DNA of 64,000 nt from Maridesulfovibrio sp. (GTDB lineage Bacteria > Desulfobacterota > Desulfovibrionia > Desulfovibrionales > Desulfovibrionaceae): assembly GCF_963676065.1 (NCBI RefSeq), contig NZ_OY780933.1, positions 2,892,122-2,956,121 on the forward strand. The letters run 5' to 3'. The translations under genes and the position numbers were made by a program. A model generated the notes under the pieces. That model did no database searches, was not told where the DNA came from, and worked only from the letters and a program-made list of their open reading frames with translations. This document shows positions 9,361 through 18,730 of the stretch, one piece after another (within the stretch, counting starts at the first letter, position 1; each line of letters begins with the position of its first letter).

Positions 9361-9987
9361 GTGCCAGAAAAATACGAAAGCAAATTTGAAAGCTATATCC
9401 GATCCGAGATGGTTCAAGATCCAGCTCATGATATTAACCATGTTCGTAGGGTTGTTAAAACAGCCAAAGAACTGTGCGATAAAGAAGAAGCTAAGCTGGA
9501 GGTAGTTTTACCTGCGGCATACTTGCATGACTGTTTCACCTTTCCTAAAAATCACCCAGAGCGAGCATCCAGTTCCAGAGTTGCCGCAGAAAAAGCGGAA
9601 GAGTTTCTTCTATCGATCGACTACCCGAAAGAGTACTTGGAGGAAATCAAACACGCAATTGTGGCACATAGTTTTAGCATGGGAGTCAAGCCGAACACCG
9701 TTGAGGCTCAAATAGTCCAAGATGCGGATAGGCTTGATGCTCTCGGTGCGATCGGCATATCACGATGCATTCAGGTAAGCTCAAGTTTTGGTACCAGCTT
9801 ATATCACAGTGAAGACCCTTATGCTGAAAACCGTGCACTTGATGATAAAACTTATGCTTTGGACCATTTTCAAGTAAAACTTTTTAAATTAGCTGATCAA
9901 ATGAATACGGCTTCGGCTAAACGAGAAGCCAAGAAAAGAGTTCAGTTTATGGAATTATATATAGAACAGCTTGCTACTGAGATGTAA
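9361..9987 (+). CDS. HD-domain metal-dependent phosphohydrolase (YedJ-like)
   Basis: A 208-residue cytoplasmic HD-superfamily protein. The metal and phosphate site residues appear in order: H in DINHVRRVV near residue 27, the HD pair in AYLHDCF near 57, a helix with HAIVAHSF near 102, and D in QDADRLDALGAIG near 124. The length and the DADRLDALGA block match the YedJ group of small HD hydrolases, whose physiological substrate is not established. I prefer GTG at 9361 over TTG at 9358 because AAGGGA lies seven bases upstream. The gene stands alone between remnants of mobile DNA (an ASKHA scrap before it and a dead integrase after it), so it may be island cargo. Confidence 0.85.
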   Translation: MPEKYESKFESYIRSEMVQDPAHDINHVRRVVKTAKELCDKEEAKLEVVLPAAYLHDCFTFPKNHPERASSSRVAAEKAEEFLLSIDYPKEYLEEIKHAIVAHSFSMGVKPNTVEAQIVQDADRLDALGAIGISRCIQVSSSFGTSLYHSEDPYAENRALDDKTYALDHFQVKLFKLADQMNTASAKREAKKRVQFMELYIEQLATEM

Positions 9988-10064
9988 AAAACAGCTTACA
10001 ATGCATTTAAGCGCGAGATCGTAACACTTAATCTGTAATCAATTACAACTTAACCAATTATTGA

Positions 10065-10361
10065 GTTAGTTTTCCACCAACCATTCTCATTTCCGGTCCG
10101 CTGGCAGAACTCATATACGAGCTGCAAGGAACCGGTCCCATCGAAAAGGTTTTCCTGAATTGCAGGGGGCTTCCCTATAATGAAGCTCCCGCTGCATTTG
10201 CCCGTGAAACCAAAAGTAGCGGGTTTATCGAAGGATGCGGCAGATTAGACCGCATCATTTTTCATACAATTCGCCATAACGCGGCAACCGAACTGACAAA
10301 TGTACTGAACCTACGTTTCCTGATCGACTACATATACCCGCATGAAATTATTGGTCGCTGA
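10065..10361 (+). pseudogene. C-terminal remnant of a tyrosine recombinase (phage-type integrase)
   Basis: An open frame of 98 codons without a start runs from 10065 to a TGA at 10359. Its peptide carries the integrase box-II region: VFLNCRGLPYNEAPAAF, a spacer, then RIIFHTIRHNAATEL, matching the FHxLRHTxAS signature of tyrosine recombinases including the HxxR pair. After this the frame degrades. The usual LGH...TxxYxH block with the catalytic tyrosine is absent. The N-terminal half is also missing, with a stop at 10062. I conclude this is a dead integrase, evidence that 8.9-10.5 kb is a mobile-element scar. Confidence 0.7.
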
Positions 10362-10536
10362 AAGACTTACACTGTTGACTATATGTTAGCTGTTTTTTGC
10401 GTGATTTGCTTTATTCTTACTAACCTTTTGCGCAATTATGTATATTAATACACTGATATATTTGAATAAATTATAGGTATGCTCTTTGCAATCTGCTAGA
10501 TGGTCATAATTATGCAAAAAAAATAAAGAGGTAGTT

Positions 10537-12525
10537 ATGAGTATTAAAAGTAAATTGCTGTTGGTGTTCATTTTCATTTTATTAGGGCTGTCCAGTATTT
10601 TTGGAGTTAATTTTTACGGAGGGGTATTAATAGAGCAAACTCGAAAAATTGAATTACTCGCTAATCAAGGTGCGGCAGATTGGCTTCAGGCTAGGAGGCA
10701 GGAGAAAAATTTTATTTTGCGCAGGGATGAATCATACGCTGAGAAAACTAAAAAATATGCACAACGCGCTGGAGAAACCCTCAAAAAAATAGGTTCGATG
10801 CAACCTGAAATGACTAAGCGGTGTAGTGATGCACTACAGCTTTTATCTAACTATGAAACTTCAATGTCTAAGGTTGTTTCTTTATATAAGCAAATAGGCT
10901 TGACGATGAATGATGGGTTGAGATGGCGTTTTATTTTAAATGCACGAAATATGGAAAAGGTTTTCAATGATAATGAGCAGACATCTGATTTTGTAGTGCT
11001 TTTGTTGCAAATGAGACGTCACGAAAAGAACTATATCATCAGAGGTGATGATAAATATTTGAAACGTGTTGATGAAATTGCGTTGAAGCTTCGTAGCTTT
11101 GTTAACGAGCACTATCTTGGCGATAAAGGTAAAAAACAGCTTAGTGCGCTTGATGAATATTTAAATACATTTCATGAATACGCAAAATTAGAGAAGGCTG
11201 TGGCTGAGCATACAGAAAATCTTATCCAGGTAACCAGCATTCTTGAACCTTTATATGCGGGGATTGCTGCGGAGAGCGCGGATCAGTCACAGCATGACGC
11301 AATGTTTACCAATTATTTAATAATTGGAATTGAAATTTTTGTAGGGCTGGTAATTCTTGGTTTGTTGTTGTGGGTAATGGTTTCTGTAACCGATCCCCTT
11401 AAGCGTTTAATTGCTTATGCTAACAGCGTTGCAGCGGGTAACCTTGATGAAGAACCCCAGGGTAGCTTTTCTGCGGATTTGGATGAATTGCGAAAAGTCA
11501 TAGTTGGTATGGTTTCCAATCTTAAATCACTTATTGATGAAGCTAAAGAGATGGAGCGCGGAGCTGTTATTCAGGCCAAGGCTGCCGAAGTCGCGAGAGA
11601 CGAAGCCTTAGAACAAAAAAAGTATGCTCAGTCTCTTGTGGGGAAGATGGGAGAAGCCGCCGTCAGAGCTGATGGAGTTGTTAGTGAACTGATAAATGCT
11701 TCTCAAGAATTACATTCGAGAACAGAAGTTATTAATAAGGGCGCGGCTGTTCAGACGGAACGGATGGCTGAATCTGCTACCGCCATGGAAGAAATGAACG
11801 CTACAGTTACTGAGGTTGCTCGTAATGCAGGCAATTCATCAGAAGCGGCTTGTGAGGCTAAGGGAGAAGCCGGAGAAGGAATCATTGTTGTGCAACGCGC
11901 TGAGCAATCTATGTTCAAGGTTGCTGAAAATGTTTCTATTTTGGAAGAGGATATGTCCAAGTTGGGGGCAGATACAAACTCTATCGGACATGTTATCGGG
12001 GTAATAAATGAAATTGCTGATCAGACCAATTTGCTGGCTTTGAACGCTGCAATTGAGGCTGCTCGTGCTGGAGAGGCTGGTAAGGGGTTTGCAGTAGTCG
12101 CTGATGAAGTTCGGAAACTTGCGGAGAAGACAATGCAGGCTACCAAAGAAGTTGAAGCTCGAATTGTCGGCATTCAAGATGCCGCGCTTCGAAATGTTAG
12201 TGGTGTTAAGCAAACGTTGGCTTTTGTTGATTCAGCTAATCAGGAAGTGGCTAATTCCGTAAAAGTTTTCCAAAAAATTCAAACGTTTTCGGATGATGTT
12301 GCCGTACGTATCGAAGGAATTGCTGCATCAACACAGCAGCAGTCAATAGCCTCGGAGCAAATCAGCAATGCTGTTATTGAGGTAACTCAGCTTGCATCAA
12401 ATTCTGCTGCCGCTGTAAATGAATCAGCACAGGCTATTTCTGGGCTGACTGTTTTAGCTGAGAAATTGTCTGTAATTATTGGCGACCTTCGGAGTGAAGG
12501 ACAAGAAGCTTCTTTAAATATGTGA
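10537..12525 (+). CDS. Methyl-accepting chemotaxis protein with helical bimodular sensor
   Basis: A 662-residue transmembrane chemoreceptor. TM1 is at about 5-25 and TM2 at about 265-288. Between them is a roughly 230-residue all-helical periplasmic domain with two RRxEKNFILR/[12 protein letters not shown] motifs, the hallmark of HBM-type (helical bimodular) sensors that bind small organic acids in characterised members. A HAMP segment follows (about 288-345), then a long signalling domain with the invariant hairpin tip around [19 protein letters not shown] near 495. Methylation-region heptads include [13 protein letters not shown]. The ATG has a good AAGAGG site. It is monocistronic, ending at a strong terminator. 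The ligand is unknown. Confidence 0.95.
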   Translation: MSIKSKLLLVFIFILLGLSSIFGVNFYGGVLIEQTRKIELLANQGAADWLQARRQEKNFILRRDESYAEKTKKYAQRAGETLKKIGSMQPEMTKRCSDALQLLSNYETSMSKVVSLYKQIGLTMNDGLRWRFILNARNMEKVFNDNEQTSDFVVLLLQMRRHEKNYIIRGDDKYLKRVDEIALKLRSFVNEHYLGDKGKKQLSALDEYLNTFHEYAKLEKAVAEHTENLIQVTSILEPLYAGIAAESADQSQHDAMFTNYLIIGIEIFVGLVILGLLLWVMVSVTDPLKRLIAYANSVAAGNLDEEPQGSFSADLDELRKVIVGMVSNLKSLIDEAKEMERGAVIQAKAAEVARDEALEQKKYAQSLVGKMGEAAVRADGVVSELINASQELHSRTEVINKGAAVQTERMAESATAMEEMNATVTEVARNAGNSSEAACEAKGEAGEGIIVVQRAEQSMFKVAENVSILEEDMSKLGADTNSIGHVIGVINEIADQTNLLALNAAIEAARAGEAGKGFAVVADEVRKLAEKTMQATKEVEARIVGIQDAALRNVSGVKQTLAFVDSANQEVANSVKVFQKIQTFSDDVAVRIEGIAASTQQQSIASEQISNAVIEVTQLASNSAAAVNESAQAISGLTVLAEKLSVIIGDLRSEGQEASLNM

Positions 12526-12531
12526 ACGGAG

Positions 12532-12566
12532 AAAGGTCCTGCTCGCTACGGTGCAGGACCTTTTAT
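12532..12566. terminator. Rho-independent terminator after the chemoreceptor gene
   Basis: Inverted arms AAGGTCCTGC and GCAGGACCTT enclose a short loop and are followed by a T-rich run (12562 onward). The hairpin sits 7 bases after the chemoreceptor stop and before the convergent activator gene, so it may serve both strands. Confidence 0.9.
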
Positions 12567-12600
12567 ATTTGGAAGCTGTTACTGTGATGATAAATTTTAA

Positions 12601-15147
12601 TCACTGTTTCACTGAGACTGCATATCTGGTAGATGGTCCTTTGCCTTGCTTGGTTAGCATTCCACGTCTGACGAAATCTTGTAGATCATATATGGCCGTG
12701 CGAGTTGGAAGACGTCCGCCGACGATGTCTTGATATTCTTTGCGGGTAACTGTCTTTTTAGTTTGGATCTTAGACCACGCCATTTTTTGCCTTTCACTTA
12801 ACGGAGACGGGTTGTCTATGGTCTCAATCTGTTTATTCTTTTTATGGTTTTGATTTTCTAAAGGCTTTTCATCTATAGGGATGACGGCTTCTTCTACCTC
12901 TGAAAAAGAGGTTATTTCAGCCTCGGAGGCTGGTGTTTTTGATTCTAGTTCACCCTCGAGTCTTATTTCCTCTGGTTGAATAATATTGCCTTCTGCCATG
13001 ACTGTGGCTCTCGTTATACAATTAACAAGTTCGCGAACGTTACCTGACCATTGGTAGGATATCAGCTTACTAAGTGCTCCTTTACTGATGCCTATATTCG
13101 TTCGTCCGGTGAGTTGTTCGGCTTGTTTAAGATAATACAGGCTCAACATCGGTATATTTTCAGGGTGCTCGCGTAGTGCCGGTGTCGCAATTGAGATGAC
13201 TTTCAGTCTGTAATATAAATCTTCTCTGAATATTTTCTGCTCAATCAGTGAAGGTAGATCAACGTTAGTTGCGGCGATGATTCTTACATTGAAATCAAGT
13301 TCCTTATCACTGCCGAGCGGCTTAATCTTTCGGGATGCGATAGCTCTAAGTAAGGACTGCTGAACTTTTGGTGAAGCTGATTGGATTTCATCCAGAAATA
13401 AGGTTCCGCCGTTTGCTTCATTAAAGGCTCCGCTCCGGTCAGTTTTAGCGTCGGAAAAAGCTCCTTTGACGTGTCCGAATAATACGTCCAGCAAAAGGTT
13501 TTCATCAAGTGCGCCGCAATTTATTGATACAAAACGCATTTTTTTGCGTTTGCTCTGATTGTGGATTGCTTCCGCTACAAGCTGTTTACCGGTTCCTGTC
13601 TCACCGGAAATAAGAACATCTACATCGACCTTAGCTGCTTTTAATATATCAGATTTCAGGTTCGTGATAATAGGTCCATGGCCTATTATTTCGGGTATGA
13701 GGCTCAATTCTATGTCTACCAGCGCTTCTAATTCCCGTTTAAGGTTTGCGGGTTCGCGCTTGTTAACATTAAATATGGCTTCATCTTTGGCCTGCAGCTC
13801 AGTCACTTGCTGTTTAACTCGCCTGATAATGTTATTGATTGACCTTTGCAGCATCTCAACATCAAATCCGTAGTATGGAAGATTAATTTCCTCCAATGTT
13901 TCCAGCGAACTTAGTTCGTTCATTTTAGTAGCAAGTTTAAGAACCGGGGTGGTAAGTATTCGTCCGATGCAAAAGATAAGGAGTGATATGACCGCAATTG
14001 AAACAATTGTGACTAGAAGCATTACATCAAAATGTTTATACCCTGCGATAATGGGTAACTGGCTTCTGTCTATAAAAACAATGCCACCGTAAACCATGGG
14101 CGAAGCGTTAATCGCAGTTTTAAATGTTACCGGAGCGTAGGAAAAATAAAAAGATTTAACGTTTGAATTGGCATCATCTTTTTCAGCAATTTTCAGCAAA
14201 CCGTTTGCGTTGTTCTTTACTTTTTCGAGAGCCTGCCAATACATTGCGTGATTTTTATTTGGCCTGAAAGCAGAGGCGTGCCCTTGTTTGCCTAAAGTTC
14301 CTTCAAAGTTTTCTCGCGCAAGAAATGTCGTGAGTTCTTTGTCTTTTTCATGAATCGAAGCCGACTGGAAAAGAATCCAGCCTTCAGTATTAAAAAGGTA
14401 ACTGAAGCGTAGTTCCTGACTTCTGGGGAATGCCCATAAGGGTGATTTTTCCGAGTTATACAGTGAAAGAATATTACGTATCTGTGAGGCCTCGACTGAA
14501 AGAAATAGAATCCCGGGAGGATTATCACTATCTCCCGGAAAGTAAGTGTAAAAGCGAATGACATGAGTGCGGACATGGAGATTCGAAGCATTGGCATCGG
14601 GAATAGGGTAAACAACTTCCATTACCTGTGAGGGTTGAACTTCCCCTTGCTTCAGCGAATTTATTTTTTCGAGCTCAAGCAGAGGGTCCGGCTCTATCCG
14701 GGATGATTCGGTTAAGTTCATCTCGGTAATTCTTCCATTTCGCTGTACAAGGACGACTGGTTTTCCTCCTGATGCAGGAAGATAAACAAGTTCGAAATAA
14801 TTGTTGCCGCCCGCCTGCAAGCGTCTTTCCATCATATCTCGCAATGATTCAGCTCGCATATCGCCTTGCGCGAAGAAAAGCAGATCTGTTCTGCAAGTTT
14901 CCATGTATTTTTCGACTTCGTGAACAATTGCCAAAGTGTGAACTTTGACTGTCCGAGTCAGTGCAATATCAACATATTCGTCAGCTACGCGGTAAGATGT
15001 ATATCCTGTAAACAGAAGAATTGCTAAAATTGAGGGGAGGAGAGTGAGTAACAACTTGCCTCTAAGTCCCAGTTTTCTAGATATTTTGTTTACGATGCTT
15101 CGTAAGCCTTCCTTCTTGGAATTTCTATCTGAATAGGATTCAGCCAT
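12601..15147 (-). CDS. Membrane-anchored sigma-54-activator-like AAA+ regulator with periplasmic sensor
   Basis: An 848-residue protein. TM1 is at about 32-52, a roughly 300-residue extracytoplasmic sensor follows, and TM2 is near 378-400 with a HAMP-like stretch after it. The AAA+ domain then spans about 485-725, with Walker A GETGTGKQ, Walker B GGTLFLDEI, and the R-finger region EDLYYRL. The sigma-54 contact loop, normally GAFTGA, reads GAFSDA. The C-terminus is not the usual Fis-type helix-turn-helix but a winged-helix-like segment (RKEYQDIVGG, TRTAIYDLQDFV). Having sensor, ATPase and DNA-binding parts in one membrane chain suggests a one-component system. It diverges from a sensor kinase whose upstream region holds a sigma-54 promoter. 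Whether it can still activate sigma-54 is uncertain because of the altered loop. Confidence 0.88.
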   Translation of the reverse strand: MAESYSDRNSKKEGLRSIVNKISRKLGLRGKLLLTLLPSILAILLFTGYTSYRVADEYVDIALTRTVKVHTLAIVHEVEKYMETCRTDLLFFAQGDMRAESLRDMMERRLQAGGNNYFELVYLPASGGKPVVLVQRNGRITEMNLTESSRIEPDPLLELEKINSLKQGEVQPSQVMEVVYPIPDANASNLHVRTHVIRFYTYFPGDSDNPPGILFLSVEASQIRNILSLYNSEKSPLWAFPRSQELRFSYLFNTEGWILFQSASIHEKDKELTTFLARENFEGTLGKQGHASAFRPNKNHAMYWQALEKVKNNANGLLKIAEKDDANSNVKSFYFSYAPVTFKTAINASPMVYGGIVFIDRSQLPIIAGYKHFDVMLLVTIVSIAVISLLIFCIGRILTTPVLKLATKMNELSSLETLEEINLPYYGFDVEMLQRSINNIIRRVKQQVTELQAKDEAIFNVNKREPANLKRELEALVDIELSLIPEIIGHGPIITNLKSDILKAAKVDVDVLISGETGTGKQLVAEAIHNQSKRKKMRFVSINCGALDENLLLDVLFGHVKGAFSDAKTDRSGAFNEANGGTLFLDEIQSASPKVQQSLLRAIASRKIKPLGSDKELDFNVRIIAATNVDLPSLIEQKIFREDLYYRLKVISIATPALREHPENIPMLSLYYLKQAEQLTGRTNIGISKGALSKLISYQWSGNVRELVNCITRATVMAEGNIIQPEEIRLEGELESKTPASEAEITSFSEVEEAVIPIDEKPLENQNHKKNKQIETIDNPSPLSERQKMAWSKIQTKKTVTRKEYQDIVGGRLPTRTAIYDLQDFVRRGMLTKQGKGPSTRYAVSVKQ

Positions 15148-15245
15148 GCCGTTCTCCTTGGGTACAGATCGTTATCACTATGGATAGTTCAAAATTTCAC
15201 TATCTTTTGCGGTATGTCGCTTCGCTTAGTATTGTCAATAGCTTT

Positions 15246-15262
15246 TTGGCATAAGCCTTGCT
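15246..15262 (+). promoter_or_regulatory. Sigma-54 (-24/-12) promoter upstream of the first dCache kinase
   Basis: TTGGCAT and TTGCT are separated by five bases, keeping the GG and GC dinucleotides at the invariant sigma-54 spacing. It sits in the divergent region between the AAA+ regulator and the kinase at 15376, giving a leader of roughly 100 bases. Confidence 0.75.
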
Positions 15263-15375
15263 GTTTATGCATGACATGCGTGAAGTGCGAATATGGTTTT
15301 TAATATACAATACAGTAGTTTGTAATATTTATATAATAGAAAAAAACTGGCAACTTCGAGCAAAAGGATAGTGTA

Positions 15376-17049
15376 ATGAAAAGACTGATGGATCGCGGAG
15401 TTCATAAACTCCTGCTTATTACAATGATTGTTGTTCCCGCCATACCGCTGCTTTTAGCAGTATTGATCGGATATTATTCTTATTCGACGACAACTGAAAA
15501 GCTGGTCGTGAGCGCTATCCGGCAATCGGCTATAGATCATAGGGATATAATTTCAGCATTCTTAAAAGAGCGGCAGGCTGACTTGCAGGCTTATCTAAAT
15601 TTAATTCCTCCAGATCATCTGAAGCGTGGGCTGGAGCATGATGATATTGCGTTGATGTTTAAAAGTGCAGGCGGAGTATTTCAGGATTTAGGGTTGATAT
15701 CCCCTAACGGCGTTCAGATGTCATATGCCGGAGCATATGAATTAATTGAAAAGAAATATCTTGGTGCACCTTGGTATCAAGACGCAGTAAAAAACGGTTA
15801 TCATGTAAGTGATGTTTTTTTGGGCTATCGAAATGTTCCGCATTTTGTTGTGGCTGTTACGCGGCTTATTGACGGCAAACCGTGGGTGCTGCGAGGTACG
15901 ATAAATCCGGATATATTTAGAAAACTTGTTGATGGAGTTAAACTTGGAGATACTGGTGAGGCATATATTGTAAGTCTGGATGGCAAGTTTCAGACTGTCC
16001 GCAGATCCGGTGGAAGACTCCTTGAGAACGATTTTTTTAAATATCCCAAACAGGAAAAAAATATAATTACGTTTCTCGGGAATGATCATGGTGTTGATTA
16101 TTTATTTGCGTCCGCTCTAATGAATGATGGTAAATGGCGGCTTATTGTCCGGCAAAAGAGAGCTGATGCATTCCGGTCAACCAATTATGCTGGGTATACA
16201 ATTCTCATTATTCTTTTTTGCGGAGGAGTTGTGATAGTTGTTTTGGCATTTTTTGCCAGCCGGAAGATATGTGAAACACTTGAGCGGCAGGCCGGTGCTG
16301 TCTGTGCGCTTGAAAACCAGCTTATGCGCGCAGCTCGTCTTGCGGAGCTAGGTGAAATGTCGGCAGGGTTTGCTCATGAAATTAATAATCCATTGCAAAT
16401 AATGAAAAGCGATCTCGCATTGCTTGAAATGGTTCTTAAAGATGCATTATCAAGCGATTTCGATCCGATAATAGGCGATGAAGTTCAGGATATTGCCGAT
16501 CAACTTAAGCTTCAGATAGATCGTTGCGCGGGCATTACCCGTGAAATTCTAAATTTCGGGCGAAGCAGTAAGCCGGAATTGCAGAATATAAATCTCGAAG
16601 TATACTTGCCGGGAGTAGGGGCTATGGTTGAAAAGAAAGCCACTGTTCATGGTATACAACTGAGCTGTGCAGTCAGTCCTGATACTCCTTCAGTGGAGGC
16701 CGATCCGAGGCAGTTGCAGCAGGTTATGGTTAATCTGTTGAATAATGCGATTCAGGCTGTGATTGACAGGCATGGTTCTAAGGGGGGAAAAGTCAGTGTC
16801 GAGGCTATGCGTGGTGAGGACGGAAGTGCTATAATTAAAGTGACTGATAACGGAACAGGGATCAGTTCTGATAATTTAACCAAAGTTTTTGTACCTTTCT
16901 TTTCGACCAAAGCTCCGGGAAAAGGAACAGGGTTAGGTTTGTCAGTGTGCCACACAATAATAGACACTCTTGGCGGTGAATTAACTGTTGAAAGTGTCAG
17001 GAACGAGGGCTCTGTTTTTACGATAATTTTACCCGGAATTAATTGCTAG
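15376..17049 (+). CDS. dCache sensor histidine kinase
   Basis: A 557-residue membrane kinase. TM1 is at about 13-35 and a double-Cache periplasmic domain spans about 40-270 with the signature pieces FQDLGLI, APWYQDAV and VSDVFLGYRNVPHF. TM2 is at about 275-298. The H-box GFAHEINNPLQ is near residue 330, with the phospho-acceptor histidine in HEINNP. The HATPase domain has N, G1 and G2 boxes (NLLNNAIQAV, DNGTGIS, GKGTGLGLS). There is no HAMP domain. It is one of three close dCache paralogues in the window (others at 24491 and 33171). The ATG has AGGA upstream. The upstream sigma-54 promoter and the following terminator make it its own unit. The ligand is unknown. Confidence 0.93.
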   Translation: MKRLMDRGVHKLLLITMIVVPAIPLLLAVLIGYYSYSTTTEKLVVSAIRQSAIDHRDIISAFLKERQADLQAYLNLIPPDHLKRGLEHDDIALMFKSAGGVFQDLGLISPNGVQMSYAGAYELIEKKYLGAPWYQDAVKNGYHVSDVFLGYRNVPHFVVAVTRLIDGKPWVLRGTINPDIFRKLVDGVKLGDTGEAYIVSLDGKFQTVRRSGGRLLENDFFKYPKQEKNIITFLGNDHGVDYLFASALMNDGKWRLIVRQKRADAFRSTNYAGYTILIILFCGGVVIVVLAFFASRKICETLERQAGAVCALENQLMRAARLAELGEMSAGFAHEINNPLQIMKSDLALLEMVLKDALSSDFDPIIGDEVQDIADQLKLQIDRCAGITREILNFGRSSKPELQNINLEVYLPGVGAMVEKKATVHGIQLSCAVSPDTPSVEADPRQLQQVMVNLLNNAIQAVIDRHGSKGGKVSVEAMRGEDGSAIIKVTDNGTGISSDNLTKVFVPFFSTKAPGKGTGLGLSVCHTIIDTLGGELTVESVRNEGSVFTIILPGINC

Positions 17050-17128
17050 TTTTGAATAGTAGAGTTCTATTATATTGTATTTTTGTAGTTCATAATCATT
17101 AGTCAGTTTTAATATTGATATTTTAAAA

Positions 17129-17178
17129 AATCCTTTTTGAGTCAGCAGAAAATTGCTGGTCAAGAAGGATTTTTTTTT
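17129..17178 (+). terminator. Rho-independent terminator after the first dCache kinase
   Basis: A long imperfect hairpin: left arm AATCCTTTTTGAGTCAGC (17129-17146) and right arm GCTGGTCAAGAAGGATT (17155-17171), followed by a run of Ts. It separates the kinase unit from the sigma-54-driven operon that begins near 17280. Confidence 0.85.
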
Positions 17179-17251
17179 GCCGTTGCTAGATTTGTTAATC
17201 GGGCAATAGGATTTTTGCACGATTTATTACAGTAATTTTAAGCACTTACAC

Positions 17252-17268
17252 TTGGCATACTGGTTGCA
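17252..17268 (+). promoter_or_regulatory. Sigma-54 promoter for the receiver/DASS-transporter operon
   Basis: TTGGCAT, five bases, then TTGCA: a near-consensus -24/-12 element. It lies about 75 bases before the receiver gene at 17342 and just after a terminator, so it probably drives the operon that runs through the DASS transporter and perhaps far beyond. Confidence 0.85.
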
Positions 17269-17341
17269 AAAATGGTCGCAGGGAATTTGAAAAATAAGTT
17301 GGGAAAAGGCCCAAAGAAGTCAGGCACAATGTGAGACAGCT

Positions 17342-17770
17342 ATGGAACAGATGAAAATCATGCTTGTAGATGACGAAGAGCGTCTACTCAGCACAACAAA
17401 GAAACTTTTCGAGAAGATGGGGATTGATGTTTTTACATCAACATCCGGAAATGGTGCGCTTGAACTGCTCAGGACTGAAAAAGTCCATGTTATTTTTCTC
17501 GATATTAAGATGCCGGGAATGGATGGCATGGAGACTTTGCAACGCATCAAGAAGGATTACCCGCTTATCGAAGTGATCATTCTCACGGGACACGCAACTA
17601 TGGAGTCTGCAGTTGAAGGTTTGAAGCTAGGTGCGATGGATTTCCTGATTAAGCCGGTGAGTATGAAGGACATTCTCGGGAAGGTTGAGGAGGCTTTTGA
17701 AAAAGTCTCACGCCACAAGCAAAAAATTATTTCTGCCAAGATGGCTGATACGGCTGCTGGTGGAAAGTAA
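17342..17770 (+). CDS. Single-domain response regulator (CheY/Spo0F-like)
   Basis: A 142-residue stand-alone receiver. All catalytic positions are present: acidic pair in LVDDEE, phospho-acceptor Asp in FLDIKMPGMDG near residue 54, Thr in ILTGHA, and Lys in LIKPVS. The last 20 residues are a charged tail without an output domain, so it is likely a phosphorelay intermediate or protein-protein switch. It is the first gene of the sigma-54-promoted operon, 29 bases before the CBS-linked receiver. The cognate kinase is probably the dCache kinase immediately upstream. An in-frame ATG at 17351 is an alternative start. Confidence 0.92.
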   Translation: MEQMKIMLVDDEERLLSTTKKLFEKMGIDVFTSTSGNGALELLRTEKVHVIFLDIKMPGMDGMETLQRIKKDYPLIEVIILTGHATMESAVEGLKLGAMDFLIKPVSMKDILGKVEEAFEKVSRHKQKIISAKMADTAAGGK

Positions 17771-17799
17771 AAAACGATAGAACTTCAAGGAGGTTGATA

Positions 17800-18699
17800 A
17801 TGAATAAAATTAAAGTCCTCATGGTTGACGATGAGGAACGCTTCCGAAACACGACAGCTAAGATACTGTCCCGCAAAGGATTTGAAACAATTCTGGCTGA
17901 AAGTGGTGAAGAAGCTTTGGAAAAAATGGGGGAGAATCCGGATGTAGTAATTCTGGATGTGAAGATGGGTGGAATGGACGGGCATCAGACATTGGAGCGG
18001 ATTAAGGCGATTGTGCCGGATGTTCCAATTATCATGCTTACTGGGCACGGAGACATTTCCGGTGCTAAAAAAGCTCATAAAATTGGTGCGTTCGATTTTC
18101 TTGCCAAGCCTTGTGATATCGATCTTTTGGCTGACAAGATTCATGATGCTCACGATTTTGCCTCTAAAAAGCCGTATCGGGAAAGATTGGCAGGAGAGGT
18201 CATGATTCCTCTTGATGACTATACCATGATTCCAAGTGACAGCACCGTGCGTGATGCCATCACAGCACTGAAAAAGGCTATGAGTGAATTTGTGGCAACT
18301 AATAGGTTGATGGATACCGGGCATCGCTCGGTTGTTGTCACCAACCCTGACGGCAGTGTCGCTGGTATACTTAATCCTTTAAATCTCATTAATGAAATCA
18401 GGCCTGCTTATCTGACAACCCCTAAGCCTTCAATGGCAGATAGTCTGCAGTATTCAGCCATGTTTTGGCAGGGGCTTTTCACCTCCCGCGTCAAGGAAAT
18501 TATGAACAAACCTGTGTGTGAGCTGATGTCTGACACTCTTCCGACCATCAGCTTTGACGCCAACCTAATGGATGTTGCCAACAATATGGTGACAATCCCT
18601 GCGCGGCGCATGGTTGTTCAGAAAGACGGTAAGGATATCGGAATTGTCCGGGAGCAGGAACTCTTCTATGAGATCGCCCGGATAATCTCATCAAGCTAA
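17800..18699 (+). CDS. Response regulator with C-terminal CBS-domain pair
   Basis: A 299-residue receiver-CBS fusion. The receiver (1-120) is intact: MVDDEE, VILDVKMGGMDG, MLTGHG, LAKPCD. After a short link, residues about 135-295 carry two CBS motifs: one near DSTVRDAITAL with RSVVVTNPDGSVAGILNPLNL, and one near VCELMSDTLPTISFDANLMDV with RRMVVQKDGKDIGIV. CBS pairs bind adenine nucleotides or related ligands and often regulate transporters. I infer that this protein lets phosphorylation and energy state jointly control the DASS carrier encoded 31 bases downstream. Start ATG 17800 follows AAGGAGG. A TTG at 17794 is less likely. Confidence 0.9.
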   Translation: MNKIKVLMVDDEERFRNTTAKILSRKGFETILAESGEEALEKMGENPDVVILDVKMGGMDGHQTLERIKAIVPDVPIIMLTGHGDISGAKKAHKIGAFDFLAKPCDIDLLADKIHDAHDFASKKPYRERLAGEVMIPLDDYTMIPSDSTVRDAITALKKAMSEFVATNRLMDTGHRSVVVTNPDGSVAGILNPLNLINEIRPAYLTTPKPSMADSLQYSAMFWQGLFTSRVKEIMNKPVCELMSDTLPTISFDANLMDVANNMVTIPARRMVVQKDGKDIGIVREQELFYEIARIISSS

Positions 18700-18730
18700 C
18701 TATATTGAAGTAAAGCGATAGAGGTGAAAC

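Noticed and set aside
10501-10516. TGGTCATAATTATGCA, a possible sigma-54 site for the first chemoreceptor
   Set aside because: GG and GC spacing fits, but the flanking bases match the consensus poorly and the leader would be only about a dozen bases. I do not list it.
10386-10577. 63-residue frame on the minus strand before the chemoreceptor
   Set aside because: It overlaps the chemoreceptor start and its promoter region, has low-complexity hydrophobic and Asn-rich sequence and no ribosome site.
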